Shown here: positions 13,475 to 21,300 of the stretch, piece after piece
How the letters are laid out: each line of letters opens with the position of its first letter
How positions within the stretch are numbered: the first letter of the stretch is position 1
Source: Faecalibacterium sp. UBA7177
GTDB lineage: Bacteria; Bacillota; Clostridia; Oscillospirales; Ruminococcaceae
Direction of reading: 5' to 3'
DNA: 23,798 nucleotides
NCBI GenBank assembly: GCA_002491225.1
Contig: DKVN01000046.1
Location: 1 to 23,798 of the forward strand
Position numbers and translations under genes: made by a program
The notes under the pieces: generated by a model
What the model was told of the DNA's origin: nothing
Databases searched by the model: none
The model's input: the letters and a program-made list of their open reading frames with translations, nothing else

Positions 13475-13499
13475 CTTCCGCACCCTCCCTCTCGCCGGG

Positions 13500-13652
13500 G
13501 CCCGGCGCTCCGGCCGCGCGCTCCGGGCTCACAGCTGTCCGGGGCCTCCGGCCGGGGCCCGAAGCCGCCCGGGTCTCAATCCGGGCCCAAAGCCGGGGCC
13601 CGCGCCTGAAGCCGGGGCCCAAAGCCGTCCCGGGCCTTTGGCCGCGCGCACC
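13500..13652. repeat. Degenerate GC-rich repeats in the lacI leader
   Basis: Units such as GAAGCCGGGGCCC and AAAGCCGGGGCCC recur several times with loose spacing of roughly 15-25 bases, and many can pair as CGGCC/GGCCG hairpins. They lie between the LacI-gene promoter and its ribosome binding site. Nothing coding is supported in 13475-13824; the rest of the stretch has no recognisable element. Confidence 0.55.
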
Positions 13653-13824
13653 GGGCGTCCTTTCCGCTCTCTCGGCCCGCGGCCTCTGGAGTGGATGATT
13701 GTCCATATTTTGAGCGTGCAACATCCAACCCGCGGCGCCCCTCCCCTTTTGCGGTTTCAGAAGGGGGCGACACCCGGGTATCTGATTGCATCCTGACCGA
13801 AGCGGTTGTGACGCCGTTTGGGTA

Positions 13825-13836
13825 GGAAACGTTTTC
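13825..13836. promoter_or_regulatory. LacI/CcpA-type operator (cre-like)
   Basis: GGAAACGTTTTC is a near-perfect palindrome with the central CG typical of LacI-family operators. The longer site also fits the catabolite-response (cre) pattern at all fixed positions but one. It begins a few bases downstream of the predicted start of the lacI transcript and about 110 bases upstream of the nagA promoter -35. Either the adjacent LacI protein or CcpA could bind. Confidence 0.6.
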
Positions 13837-13845
13837 TTTGCTGTC

Positions 13846-13874
13846 ATTATCCCCCTAAACTGTTCATCTGTCAA
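13846..13874 (-). promoter_or_regulatory. Promoter of the lacI-dctPQM operon
   Basis: Minus strand: TTGACA (13869-13874, perfect), 17-base spacer, GATAAT (13846-13851, 5/6). Predicted start near 13839, giving an unusually long leader of about 365 bases to the lacI ATG. Confidence 0.8.
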
Positions 13875-13944
13875 CTACGAAAAAAATTTTCGCTAATTTT
13901 TCACCTTTTTCTGTGGTCTGTTTTGTAAAATTTGCAATAAGCAA

Positions 13945-13973
13945 TTGACATTTGCCGGCGAATGGTCTATCCT
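13945..13973 (+). promoter_or_regulatory. nagA promoter
   Basis: TTGACA (13945-13950, perfect), 17-base spacer, TATCCT (13968-13973, 4/6). The start would lie near 13980, only about 20 bases before the nagA ATG, with AGGAGGTG just inside the transcript. Confidence 0.75.
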
Positions 13974-14001
13974 AAAGTCAGCATTCGGCAGGAGGTGCTT
14001 C

Positions 14002-15201
14002 ATGGCACAGAGAATCTTTCAACACGCGCAGCTGGTCCTTGAGGACCGCATCATTCCCGATGGATACCTGATCACAGATGATACAAAAATCCATTCTTTT
14101 GGCCCGCACGACCCACCCGCCGGGCAGCCCGGCGAGGTCATCGACTGTGCGGGGGCCTACCTTGCACCCGGCTTTATTGACGGCCATGTGCACGGCGGCG
14201 GCGGGGCCGATTTTATGGATGGCACCCTCGATGCGATCCTCACCGCCGCCCGGGCCCACATGCGCCACGGCACCACCACCATCTGCCCCACCTCGCTCAC
14301 CTGCGCGGACGAAGAGCTGTACGAGCTGTTCCGCCTGTACGCCGAGGCCCTGCAGGTGAAAGAGGGGATGCCGCATCTGGGCGGGCTGCACCTGGAGGGG
14401 CCGTATTTCTCGGCCGAGCAGGCCGGCGCGCAGGCCCCGGACTATCTGCAGACCCCCCGGCCCGAGCACTACCGCGCCGTGCTTGAGGCCGCGGGCGGCC
14501 ATATCGTGCGCTGGTCCAGCGCGCCGGAGCTTCCCGGTGCGCTCGCGCTCGGGGACGAGCTTGCCCGGCGCGGGGTGCTGGCCTCGATCGGCCACACCAA
14601 CGCCACCTGCGCCGAGATCGCCCAGGCGGTGCAGCACGGCTACACCCACATGACCCACTTTTACTCGGGCATGTCCGGCCTGACCCGTCAGGGCGGCTAC
14701 CGGATCCTGGGCGCCATCGAGAGCGGCTATCTGCTGGACGAACTGCGCATCGAGCTGATCGCGGACGGCATCCACCTGCCGCCCGAGCTGCTGCGCCTGA
14801 TCCTCAAGTGCAAGCCGCACGCCTCGATCTCGCTGGTCACCGACGCCATGCGCGGCGCGGGCATGCCGGACGGCCCCTCGGTGCTGGGCAGCCTGAAAAA
14901 CGGCCTGCGGGTGACGGTGGAGGACGGCATTGCCAGGATGCCGGATCACAGCGGCTTTGCCGGCAGCGTCGCCACCACCGACCGTCTGGTGCGGGTGATG
15001 AGCACCGAGGCCGGGCTGCCCCTGTGGGAGGCGGTGCGGATGGCCAGCCTCCACCCCGCCCAGCTGCTGGGCATCGACGGCCGCACCGGCAGCATCGCCG
15101 CCGGCAAGCAGGCCGACCTGGTCCTCTTTGCCGAGGGGGTCCAGGTGCAGCAGGTGCTGGTCAGCGGCCAGCCCATGCTGCCCGGCGGCCCCGCCGCCTG
15201 A
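14002..15201 (+). CDS. nagA: N-acetylglucosamine-6-phosphate deacetylase
   Basis: Removes acetate from N-acetylglucosamine-6-phosphate to give glucosamine-6-phosphate, in the cytosol. 399 residues, a normal NagA length. Amidohydrolase features: GFIDGHVHGGGG with H62 and H64, metal ligand E132 in LHLEGPYFS, H198 in SIGHTNA, H219 in MTHFYSGMS (usually THLFNAM) and the catalytic D281 in LVTDAM. The start ATG at 14002 is fixed by AGGAGGTG four to five bases upstream; the frame extending back to 13945 overlaps the promoter. nagB follows after 182 bases, so the two form one pathway unit. It diverges from the lacI-TRAP operon. Confidence 0.96.
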   Translation: MAQRIFQHAQLVLEDRIIPDGYLITDDTKIHSFGPHDPPAGQPGEVIDCAGAYLAPGFIDGHVHGGGGADFMDGTLDAILTAARAHMRHGTTTICPTSLTCADEELYELFRLYAEALQVKEGMPHLGGLHLEGPYFSAEQAGAQAPDYLQTPRPEHYRAVLEAAGGHIVRWSSAPELPGALALGDELARRGVLASIGHTNATCAEIAQAVQHGYTHMTHFYSGMSGLTRQGGYRILGAIESGYLLDELRIELIADGIHLPPELLRLILKCKPHASISLVTDAMRGAGMPDGPSVLGSLKNGLRVTVEDGIARMPDHSGFAGSVATTDRLVRVMSTEAGLPLWEAVRMASLHPAQLLGIDGRTGSIAAGKQADLVLFAEGVQVQQVLVSGQPMLPGGPAA

Positions 15202-15211
15202 GCGGGTTTTT
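15194..15211 (+). terminator. Weak candidate terminator at the nagA stop
   Basis: CCGC-CTGA-GCGG followed by GTTTTT overlaps the nagA stop codon. The stem is short, so read-through into nagB is likely. The remaining nagA-nagB gap to 15383 has T-rich patches but no clear promoter. Confidence 0.35.
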
Positions 15212-15383
15212 ACATCCCACTGCAGCTTTTGCCCCACCGGCCCTTTGTGTCTGCGGGCCGGGCGGGCTTGGCGATTTGTTGCGTTTTTTGCGTTTTGCCG
15301 AACCTTTTCGCAACCCACCCGCATTGATTTGGATCCGATCCGTGATGAGATCGTGATCCCACGACCATAAGGAGGTACTCAAG

Positions 15384-16115
15384 ATGCATCTTCACATCTA
15401 TCCCACCACCCAGCAGGCCGGCGAGGACGCCGCCAAGCTGATCGCCCAGAAGCTGAACGCCGCCATCGCGGCCAAGGGCAGCGCCCGGCTGGTGCTCTCG
15501 ACCGGCGCGTCTCAGTTTGAGACGGTCGAGGCCCTGACCCACGAGCCGGTGGATTGGAGCAAGGTGACCCTCTTCCATCTGGACGAGTATGTCGCCCTGC
15601 CGATCAGCCACATCGCCAGCTTCCGCAAGTATCTGAAGGAGCGCTTTGTCGACAGGGTCTCGCTGAAGGAGGCCGTCTATGTGAACGGCGAGGGGGATGT
15701 CGAGGCCAACATCGCCGCCCTGACCAAGCGCCTGCGGGAGGAGGAGCTCGACGTGGGGGTCATCGGCATCGGTGAGAACGGCCACATCGCCTTCAACGAT
15801 CCTCCGGCGGATTTTGAGACGGATGTCGCCTACAAGGTGGTCGACCTGGACGACCGCTGCAAGCGCCAGCAGGTCGGCGAGGGCTGGTTTGCCACGGTGG
15901 ATGACGTGCCCAGGCAGGCGATCAGCATGTCGGTGCGGCAGATCATGGCCTGCAAGGCGATCGTCTCGGTGGTGCCCCACACGGTCAAGGCCGAGGCGGT
16001 GCGCAACACCATCAGCCAGCCGGTCAACAACAAGGTGCCCGCCACCATCCTCAAGACCCATCCGGACTGGAACCTCTTCCTGGACGCTGATTCGGCCAGC
16101 GGCTTCGTGGGCTGA
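15384..16115 (+). CDS. nagB: Glucosamine-6-phosphate deaminase
   Basis: Converts glucosamine-6-phosphate to fructose-6-phosphate and ammonia, the step after NagA, feeding glycolysis. 243 residues, slightly short for NagB, which usually has around 240-270. Motifs: VLSTGASQ phosphate-binding turn (37-44), LDEY with the catalytic Asp (66-69) and GIGENGHIAFNDP (128-140) containing the catalytic His 134. The usual NDGH/N-x-GH segment is ENGH here, a variant seen in some deaminases. VPATILKTH near the C-terminus is also typical. AAGGAGGT precedes the ATG by seven bases. A strong terminator follows (16165-16217). Related 6-phosphogluconolactonase folds are excluded by the LDEY and GHIAFNDP motifs. 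Confidence 0.93.
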   Translation: MHLHIYPTTQQAGEDAAKLIAQKLNAAIAAKGSARLVLSTGASQFETVEALTHEPVDWSKVTLFHLDEYVALPISHIASFRKYLKERFVDRVSLKEAVYVNGEGDVEANIAALTKRLREEELDVGVIGIGENGHIAFNDPPADFETDVAYKVVDLDDRCKRQQVGEGWFATVDDVPRQAISMSVRQIMACKAIVSVVPHTVKAEAVRNTISQPVNNKVPATILKTHPDWNLFLDADSASGFVG

Positions 16116-16164
16116 GCCGGGCTCCGGTGAGGGCCTCATAAAGGCCCCGTGAACACCCCGCAAA

Positions 16165-16217
16165 ACAATAACGCCCCTGAAAAATGCGTTCAACCGCACT
16201 TTTCAGGGGCATTGTTT
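16165..16217. terminator. Bidirectional terminator between nagB and the GH13 gene
   Basis: GCCCCTGAAAA (16173-16183) pairs perfectly with TTTTCAGGGGC (16200-16210), with TGCG/CGCA inside and AACAAT/ATTGTT outside. T-rich sequence follows on both strands. It serves the convergent nagB and alpha-glucosidase genes. Confidence 0.85.
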
Positions 16218-16244
16218 ATCTATAGGGCGCAGCCCGGGCTCCGC

Positions 16245-17939
16245 TCAGCCCTGCAGCGTCTCCTCCGCCAGCACCGCCGCCTGGCAGGGTGCGAGGGCGA
16301 GCTGGCCCTTGGCGAGGGCCGCGGCGAGGGGGGCCGGGCTGCCGGTGCTCTCCAGCAGCAGGCGGGCGGGCGTTTCGAGCGGCTGCTCCACTGGCTGCGC
16401 GCCGAAGTTTGCGGCCACCAGCACCGCCCTGCCCGCAAACGCGCGGCGGTAGGCAAAGAGGCTGGGGTGGGTATCCCACACCGGCGCGAAGCTGCCCTCG
16501 CTGAACACCTCGCCCCACTCGCCGCTCTTGCGCAGGGCGATCAGCCGCTGATAATAGCGCAGCACCGAGTTTTCGTCGGTTTGCTGGGCGGCGGCGTTGC
16601 GGGTGGGATAATCCGGGTTGAGCCGCATCCAGGGCCTGCCGGTGGTAAAGCCCGCGCCGGGGCCGCCGTTCCACTGCATGGGGGTGCGGGCGTTGTCCCG
16701 GCTGGTGGCCTGGCAGAGGGCCAGCGCCTCGGCGGGGGTCTTGCCCTCCAGGAGGGCCGCGTCATAGCGGGCGTGGGTCTCGAGGTCATCGTACTCCTCG
16801 ATCGAGTCCATCGGGCAGTTGCGCATGCCGAGCTCCTGCCCCTGATAGAGGAACGGGATGCCCCGCAGCAGCAGGCTGGCCGTGCCGAGCATCTTGGCCC
16901 CGGCATCGTTTTGGGCGTGGGCGGGCAGAAAACGGCAGCTGCCCCGCGGCTCGTCGTGGTTTTCGATGATGGTACCGAGCAGGCCATCCGCCGGGCAGGC
17001 GGCCTGCCCGGCAAACACCGCGCCCCGCCAGGCGGCAAACTTGAACTCTTCGGGCGTTTGCCAGCCGTTTGGCCCGCTGGCCAGCATGTGGGGGGCAAAG
17101 TCGAAGATGGTCGAAAAGAGGCCGTGTTCCCCCACAAACTGCCGCAGCTGGCCATCCTTGAGGTTGAACACCTCCCCCACCGTGAAGGCGTCGTGGGGGG
17201 CAAAGCAGCGGTCCCGCAGCTCGCCCAGAAAGGCCTCGATGCCCTCGGCGTCCTGCACCATCCGCCAGATCGAGGCGAGGCCGTCCGGCCCGTCGGCCGG
17301 GTAATCCGGGAAATCGAGCTGCTTCTGGATGTTGATGATCGCGTCCACCCGGAACCCGGCCAGCCCCTTGTCCAGCCACCAGTTGACCATGCGGAAAATT
17401 TCCTCGCGCAGCGCGGGGTTGTACCAGTTGAGGTCCGGCTGCTGCTTGGCGAAGGAGTGCAGGTAATAGAGGTCGGTGCCGGGCACCGGTTCCCAGGCGC
17501 TGCCGCCAAAATAGGCGCGGTAGTTGCTGGGCGGCCCACCCTCTTTGCCCGGCCGGAAGTAAAAATAGTCGGCATAGGGGCCGGTGGGGTCGGCGAGGGC
17601 CTTTTGGAACCAGACATGCTGGTCCGAGCAGTGGTTGACAACCAGGTCCATCACCACCCCCATGCCGCGGCGGCGGGTCTCGGCGAGCAGCTGGTCGAAC
17701 TGCTCCATGCTGCCAAAGGCGGGGTCGATGGCGTAATAGTCGGCCACATCGTAGCCCTGATCCACAAAGGGGGAGCGGTAGATCGGCGAGAGCCAGACAA
17801 GGTCCACCCCCAGCTGCTTGAGGTAATCGAGCTTGCTCAAAACGCCCGCGAGGTCCCCCACCCCGTCCCCGTTCGCGTCGCAAAAGCTCTTGGGGTAGAT
17901 CTGGTAAACCAGCTTATCCTGCCACCAGGGTTTGCTCAT
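16245..17939 (-). CDS. GH13 alpha-glucosidase (oligo-1,6-glucosidase/maltase-like)
   Basis: Cytosolic glycoside hydrolase of 564 residues, normal for the GH13 oligo-glucosidase/trehalose-6-phosphate hydrolase group. It opens with WWQDKLVYQIYPKSF. Catalytic residues: H103 (VVNHCSD), nucleophile D199 (GFRVDA), acid E256 (VGEVF) and D329 (ENHDEPR). The residue after the nucleophile is Ala 200; in this subfamily Val there goes with alpha-1,6 cleavage and Ala or Thr with alpha-1,4, so a maltose/malto-oligosaccharide preference is suggested (inference). No signal peptide. AAGGAGAT lies five bases before the ATG. It stands alone between two terminators, with a strong hairpin (17963-17990) in its short leader, and no promoter was recognised. 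Confidence 0.93.
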   Translation of the reverse strand: MSKPWWQDKLVYQIYPKSFCDANGDGVGDLAGVLSKLDYLKQLGVDLVWLSPIYRSPFVDQGYDVADYYAIDPAFGSMEQFDQLLAETRRRGMGVVMDLVVNHCSDQHVWFQKALADPTGPYADYFYFRPGKEGGPPSNYRAYFGGSAWEPVPGTDLYYLHSFAKQQPDLNWYNPALREEIFRMVNWWLDKGLAGFRVDAIINIQKQLDFPDYPADGPDGLASIWRMVQDAEGIEAFLGELRDRCFAPHDAFTVGEVFNLKDGQLRQFVGEHGLFSTIFDFAPHMLASGPNGWQTPEEFKFAAWRGAVFAGQAACPADGLLGTIIENHDEPRGSCRFLPAHAQNDAGAKMLGTASLLLRGIPFLYQGQELGMRNCPMDSIEEYDDLETHARYDAALLEGKTPAEALALCQATSRDNARTPMQWNGGPGAGFTTGRPWMRLNPDYPTRNAAAQQTDENSVLRYYQRLIALRKSGEWGEVFSEGSFAPVWDTHPSLFAYRRAFAGRAVLVAANFGAQPVEQPLETPARLLLESTGSPAPLAAALAKGQLALAPCQAAVLAEETLQG

Positions 17940-17962
17940 GCTTTCATCTCCTTATGGAAGAG

Positions 17963-17990
17963 CCGCGCGCGGCCACCGGACGGCGCGCGG
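17963..17990 (-). promoter_or_regulatory. Leader hairpin upstream of the GH13 gene
   Basis: CCGCGCGC (17963-17970) pairs perfectly with GCGCGCGG (17983-17990) over a 12-base loop. It ends about nine bases before the ribosome binding site of the alpha-glucosidase gene. Function unknown. Confidence 0.5.
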
Positions 17991-18002
17991 GGTCTGCCTT
18001 TG

Positions 18003-18038
18003 AAAAGGGCCGCCGCCCCAAACGGGACGGCGGCCTTT
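18003..18038 (-). terminator. Terminator of the chemotaxis receptor gene
   Basis: GGCCGCCG...CCC (18008-18019) pairs with GGG...CGGCGGCC (18024-18035) over the loop AAAC with one C/A mismatch. On the minus strand CTTTTC follows; AAA/TTT extends the stem. It lies about 50 bases after the receptor stop. Confidence 0.8.
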
Positions 18039-18084
18039 GCAATGCTTGCTTGTGTACTGCCCGTGCTTTTAAGCAGCGAATGGC

Positions 18085-19824
18085 TTAGTACTTATCCGTG
18101 CTGCTGACCGGGGCGCTGTAGTCCGGCTGGGGCGCGGGGGCGGGAGCCGCACCGCGGCTGCCGGACTGACGGACCCGGAAGCCGGACATGACCTGACGCA
18201 TGAGGGCGGCCTGCGAGGCGAGCTCCTCACTGGCAGCGGCAGACTCCTCGCTGGTGGCGGAGTTGGTCTGCACGACGGCCGAGATCTGGTCGACCTGATC
18301 GGTGATCTGGGCGATGGCGGTGGACTCCTTTTCGACCGCGTCGGCGATGGTGCCCATGCCGTCCACAGCCTTGCCGGCCAGCTGCATGGCCTTATCCAGC
18401 GAGCTGGAGACCTGCTCGACGATCGAAGCGCCGCGGTTGACGGTGGCCAGCGAGCCATCGATGAGGCCCTTGGTGGCCTTGGCGGCCTCGTCCGACTTGG
18501 TGGCCAGGTTGCGCACCTCGTCGGCCACAACCGCGAAGCCCTTGCCGGCGGAGCCCGCGCGGGCCGCCTCGACAGCGGCGTTCAGGGCCAGGATGTTGGT
18601 CTGGAAGGCGATGTTCTCGATGGTGGCGATGATCTTGGAGATCTCCTCGCTCGACTTGGAGATGTCCTCCATGGCGGAGACCATATCCTTCATGTGAGCA
18701 GAGCAGGCATCCAGCTCGGCGCCCGCGGCATGAGAGTCGCGGCGGCTGCCCTCGGCGGCCTCGGCGTTGGCCTTGGCGCTCTCGGCAACCTCAGAGACAG
18801 AGGTGGTGAGCTCCTCGGCGCTGCTGGCCTGCTCGGTCGAGCTCTGGGCCAGCGACTGCGCGCCGATCGACACCTGCTCGGCGCCGGCGGCCACCTGCTC
18901 GGCAGCCTCCATGATCTGGCGGATGGTGTCCTCCATATGGCTGATCAGCTCGTCGATGCTGCTCTCGATGGGGGCGAGGTCGCCCGGGAACTCGGCGCGC
19001 AGCTGCACGTCATAGTTGCCGGAGGCCATCTCGGCCATCACGCGGGAGATATCGCTGACCGCGTTTTTCAGCACGCTCTGGCTGGTGCGCACCGCGTCGA
19101 CCATCTTGCCGAACTCGTTGGTGGACTGATAGTTGGTCTCGTGCTCCAGATTGCCCTTGCTCATGGCAACCATGGCCTCCTCGGCCTCGTTGAGGGGCAG
19201 GGTGATGTCCTTGATGAGGCTGGTGGCCAGCAGCAGCGCGACGATGACCGAGAAGATGGTCATGCCGATGCAGATATACAGCGCGATGCTGGAGGTGCGC
19301 TCGGCGCTGGCGGTGCTCTCGTCGATCAGGTTGTTGAGGGTGGTGTTGAGGGTCATGCCGGTGTCGCGCAGCGAGTTCAGGGCAGGAGTACACTCGTTGA
19401 TCAGCTGCTCCTCGGCCTCATTGAGCCGGCCGGCCTGGATCTCCTGGCGGATGGTGCTCGCGACCGAGCGCCAGTTGTCGACCGCCTGCTTGTAGCTGGC
19501 AGCGCCGCCGTCATCCAGAGGGTAGCTGTCGATCAGGCCCTGAAGGCTGTCCTCGATGATGGTGACATTGTTGTCGATGGCCGCGGAGGTGGCGGCATCG
19601 TAGCCGGTCAGCACCATATCACGCAGCTGGCGGCCGGCGTCGTTGACATTGGCGCGCACCTGCATCAGGCGCAGCGCCGAGTTCATATCCCGGTTGATGG
19701 CCTCGGAATAGCTGTTCTGCGCAGTGATCGAGGCGGACTCCGCCACCACGATGGTGATCACCGACAGCAGCAGAATGATGCCGATGTTGAGGATCATGCG
19801 CACATTGACCTTCATGTTTTTCAT
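18085..19824 (-). CDS. Methyl-accepting chemotaxis protein
   Basis: Membrane chemoreceptor of 579 residues. Membrane helices at about 11-29 and 178-202 bracket an extracytoplasmic, mainly helical sensor domain of about 150 residues (four-helix-bundle type). A HAMP linker follows (about 203-255), then a second HAMP-like stretch (about 256-305, AEMASGNYDVQL). The long cytoplasmic coiled coil has the highly conserved signalling tip IENIAFQTNILALNAAVE at 402-419, where CheA/CheW bind. The C-terminal tail is Ala/Pro-rich and lacks a clear CheR-docking pentapeptide. AAAGGAACGGG precedes the ATG. It follows the EAL-HDOD gene by 95 bases on the same strand and ends at a strong terminator. Ligand unknown; it implies chemotaxis genes elsewhere. 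Confidence 0.95.
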   Translation of the reverse strand: MKNMKVNVRMILNIGIILLLSVITIVVAESASITAQNSYSEAINRDMNSALRLMQVRANVNDAGRQLRDMVLTGYDAATSAAIDNNVTIIEDSLQGLIDSYPLDDGGAASYKQAVDNWRSVASTIRQEIQAGRLNEAEEQLINECTPALNSLRDTGMTLNTTLNNLIDESTASAERTSSIALYICIGMTIFSVIVALLLATSLIKDITLPLNEAEEAMVAMSKGNLEHETNYQSTNEFGKMVDAVRTSQSVLKNAVSDISRVMAEMASGNYDVQLRAEFPGDLAPIESSIDELISHMEDTIRQIMEAAEQVAAGAEQVSIGAQSLAQSSTEQASSAEELTTSVSEVAESAKANAEAAEGSRRDSHAAGAELDACSAHMKDMVSAMEDISKSSEEISKIIATIENIAFQTNILALNAAVEAARAGSAGKGFAVVADEVRNLATKSDEAAKATKGLIDGSLATVNRGASIVEQVSSSLDKAMQLAGKAVDGMGTIADAVEKESTAIAQITDQVDQISAVVQTNSATSEESAAASEELASQAALMRQVMSGFRVRQSGSRGAAPAPAPQPDYSAPVSSTDKY

Positions 19825-19919
19825 CGTTTCCCGTTCCTTTCATTCTTGAGTAGTGCGAAACTTTGAACGCCATGTTTCTGTGCCGGGCCCCGCCGGCCGG
19901 GTGTCTCCTCCGTCTGCGC

Positions 19920-21161
19920 TCAGCCCCCTTGCTCCGCGAAGGGCTCCTGCAAGCCCTTCCAGATCTCGTTGACCGCCTCGATGCACTCGAAGTAGGTGCG
20001 GGCGATCACGTCGCTGGGGATGCCAAGGGTCTCAGCACTCTGGTTCATGCCCGCCCAGTCGGCGTTTTCGTAGCAGGTCACCACATTAAAGAGGTGGCCG
20101 GCCGGTCCCTCGCCGGTGGTCAGTGCCAGTTTGATCTCCTCAGCGATGGGCAGCTCGCTGAGGGCCTGCTCCAGCGGCACCTCCATGAGGGTGCCAAGGG
20201 TGGAAAACATACCCAGCATGTATGCTTCGCTGGGGGACAGGTTGACCGATGGGGCAAATTTGACCAGGGCCTCGCAGAACTTGCCGCGCTGGAACGAGAT
20301 CTTGATGAGCTCGTCCTGCACGCCGCCGTTGTCCTGCTTGAAGCTCAGCAGGTAGATCCACTGCTTGAGCTGCCCGATGCCCAAAATGACCAGCGCCTGC
20401 TGCACCGATTTGACCCGGTTGCGGCGCGCGAAGTAGGCCGAGTTGACCAGCTTGATCAGCGAGAAGCTGAGGGTGACGTCGCGGGAGATGATGGCCGCGA
20501 TCTCGTCGGTGTCCGGCTCGTCGGCAGTGACGGCCAGCATCAGCTGGAAGAAGTTGCTCTGCAGATGGTCGGTGCGGTGGACCTTGTGGGTCTTCTGCTC
20601 GGCCACATAGCTGCCCTGGTAGTAGTCGCAGCCGAGGGCCTGCGCCTTTTCGAGCGCCTCGGGGGTGTTGATGTTATAGGCGGCCACCTGCTTGCTGAAG
20701 CTGTGGGCCACCCGCACGACATTTTCCAGCGAGGGGTCCTCGTTTTTGAAATCGACCTTGATCATATCGACCACGTCGAGGATGCCTAAGTACCGGGGCG
20801 CAAAGGTAAAGCCCTGCACCGCGATGCGGTAGCCCTGCTTTTTGAAGCGGTAGACGATTTTTTGTGCCACCGGGTGGACGATGGTGTTGTCGTCGATCTG
20901 GATGACCATCTTCTCGGGCGGGAACATCTTGGGGATGTTCTTCATCAAGAGACTGGGCGTAAAGGTGAAAAACGCGGTCTTGCCGTCCAGGAAGCTGTCG
21001 CCGTCCATGTTGGTCAAAAACTGCTCGATGGCTGTCGCGACCCCGAAGTTGGTGCTGCGCCCGCTGTACAGCGAGCTGATGTCCTCCTTGTACAGGATCT
21101 CGTAAGCCGTCACCTTGCGCTGGCTGTCCACGATCGGCTGCCTGACGATATAGGTGTCCAT
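19920..21161 (-). CDS. Degenerate EAL plus HDOD domain signalling protein (YuxH-like)
   Basis: 413 residues, the standard size of EAL-HDOD proteins. Residues 1-195 are an EAL domain: RQPIVDSQRKVTAYEILYK opens it (EIL instead of EAL), IKVD keeps the Lys (135) and LGCDYYQGSY keeps the Gln. The other metal-binding acids are changed: the DDFG region reads QGFTF and the AEGVE region AYNINT. It is therefore probably not a working cyclic di-GMP phosphodiesterase. Residues 200-390 are an HDOD domain (SRDVTLSFSLIKLVNSAYF), a protein-interaction fold found in signalling proteins. Soluble. AGGAGG lies seven to eight bases before the ATG. It lies between the FtsA-like gene and the chemoreceptor, all co-oriented, so a shared signalling or motility role is plausible but inferred. 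Confidence 0.92.
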   Translation of the reverse strand: MDTYIVRQPIVDSQRKVTAYEILYKEDISSLYSGRSTNFGVATAIEQFLTNMDGDSFLDGKTAFFTFTPSLLMKNIPKMFPPEKMVIQIDDNTIVHPVAQKIVYRFKKQGYRIAVQGFTFAPRYLGILDVVDMIKVDFKNEDPSLENVVRVAHSFSKQVAAYNINTPEALEKAQALGCDYYQGSYVAEQKTHKVHRTDHLQSNFFQLMLAVTADEPDTDEIAAIISRDVTLSFSLIKLVNSAYFARRNRVKSVQQALVILGIGQLKQWIYLLSFKQDNGGVQDELIKISFQRGKFCEALVKFAPSVNLSPSEAYMLGMFSTLGTLMEVPLEQALSELPIAEEIKLALTTGEGPAGHLFNVVTCYENADWAGMNQSAETLGIPSDVIARTYFECIEAVNEIWKGLQEPFAEQGG

Positions 21162-21300
21162 CTGCCGGCCTCCTTCTTGTTGGTTTTGCGGTTCGCATGG
21201 GAAACAAAGGGTTTTTGCTGTGTGCTTTCCGGTGTGCGTTTATCTGGATGCTCCGGCGGCCGGGCGCTGCGCCAGAAGGCGCGGCGCGGGCGGCCAGCGC

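Noticed and set aside
13576..13791. Possible 71-residue leader peptide in the lacI leader
   Set aside because: The start has no properly spaced ribosome binding site and the frame ends in the degenerate GC repeats; no coding signature.
16149..18107. 652-residue plus-strand open frame opposite the alpha-glucosidase
   Set aside because: Antisense shadow starting inside the bidirectional terminator; composition typical of reversed GC-rich codons.
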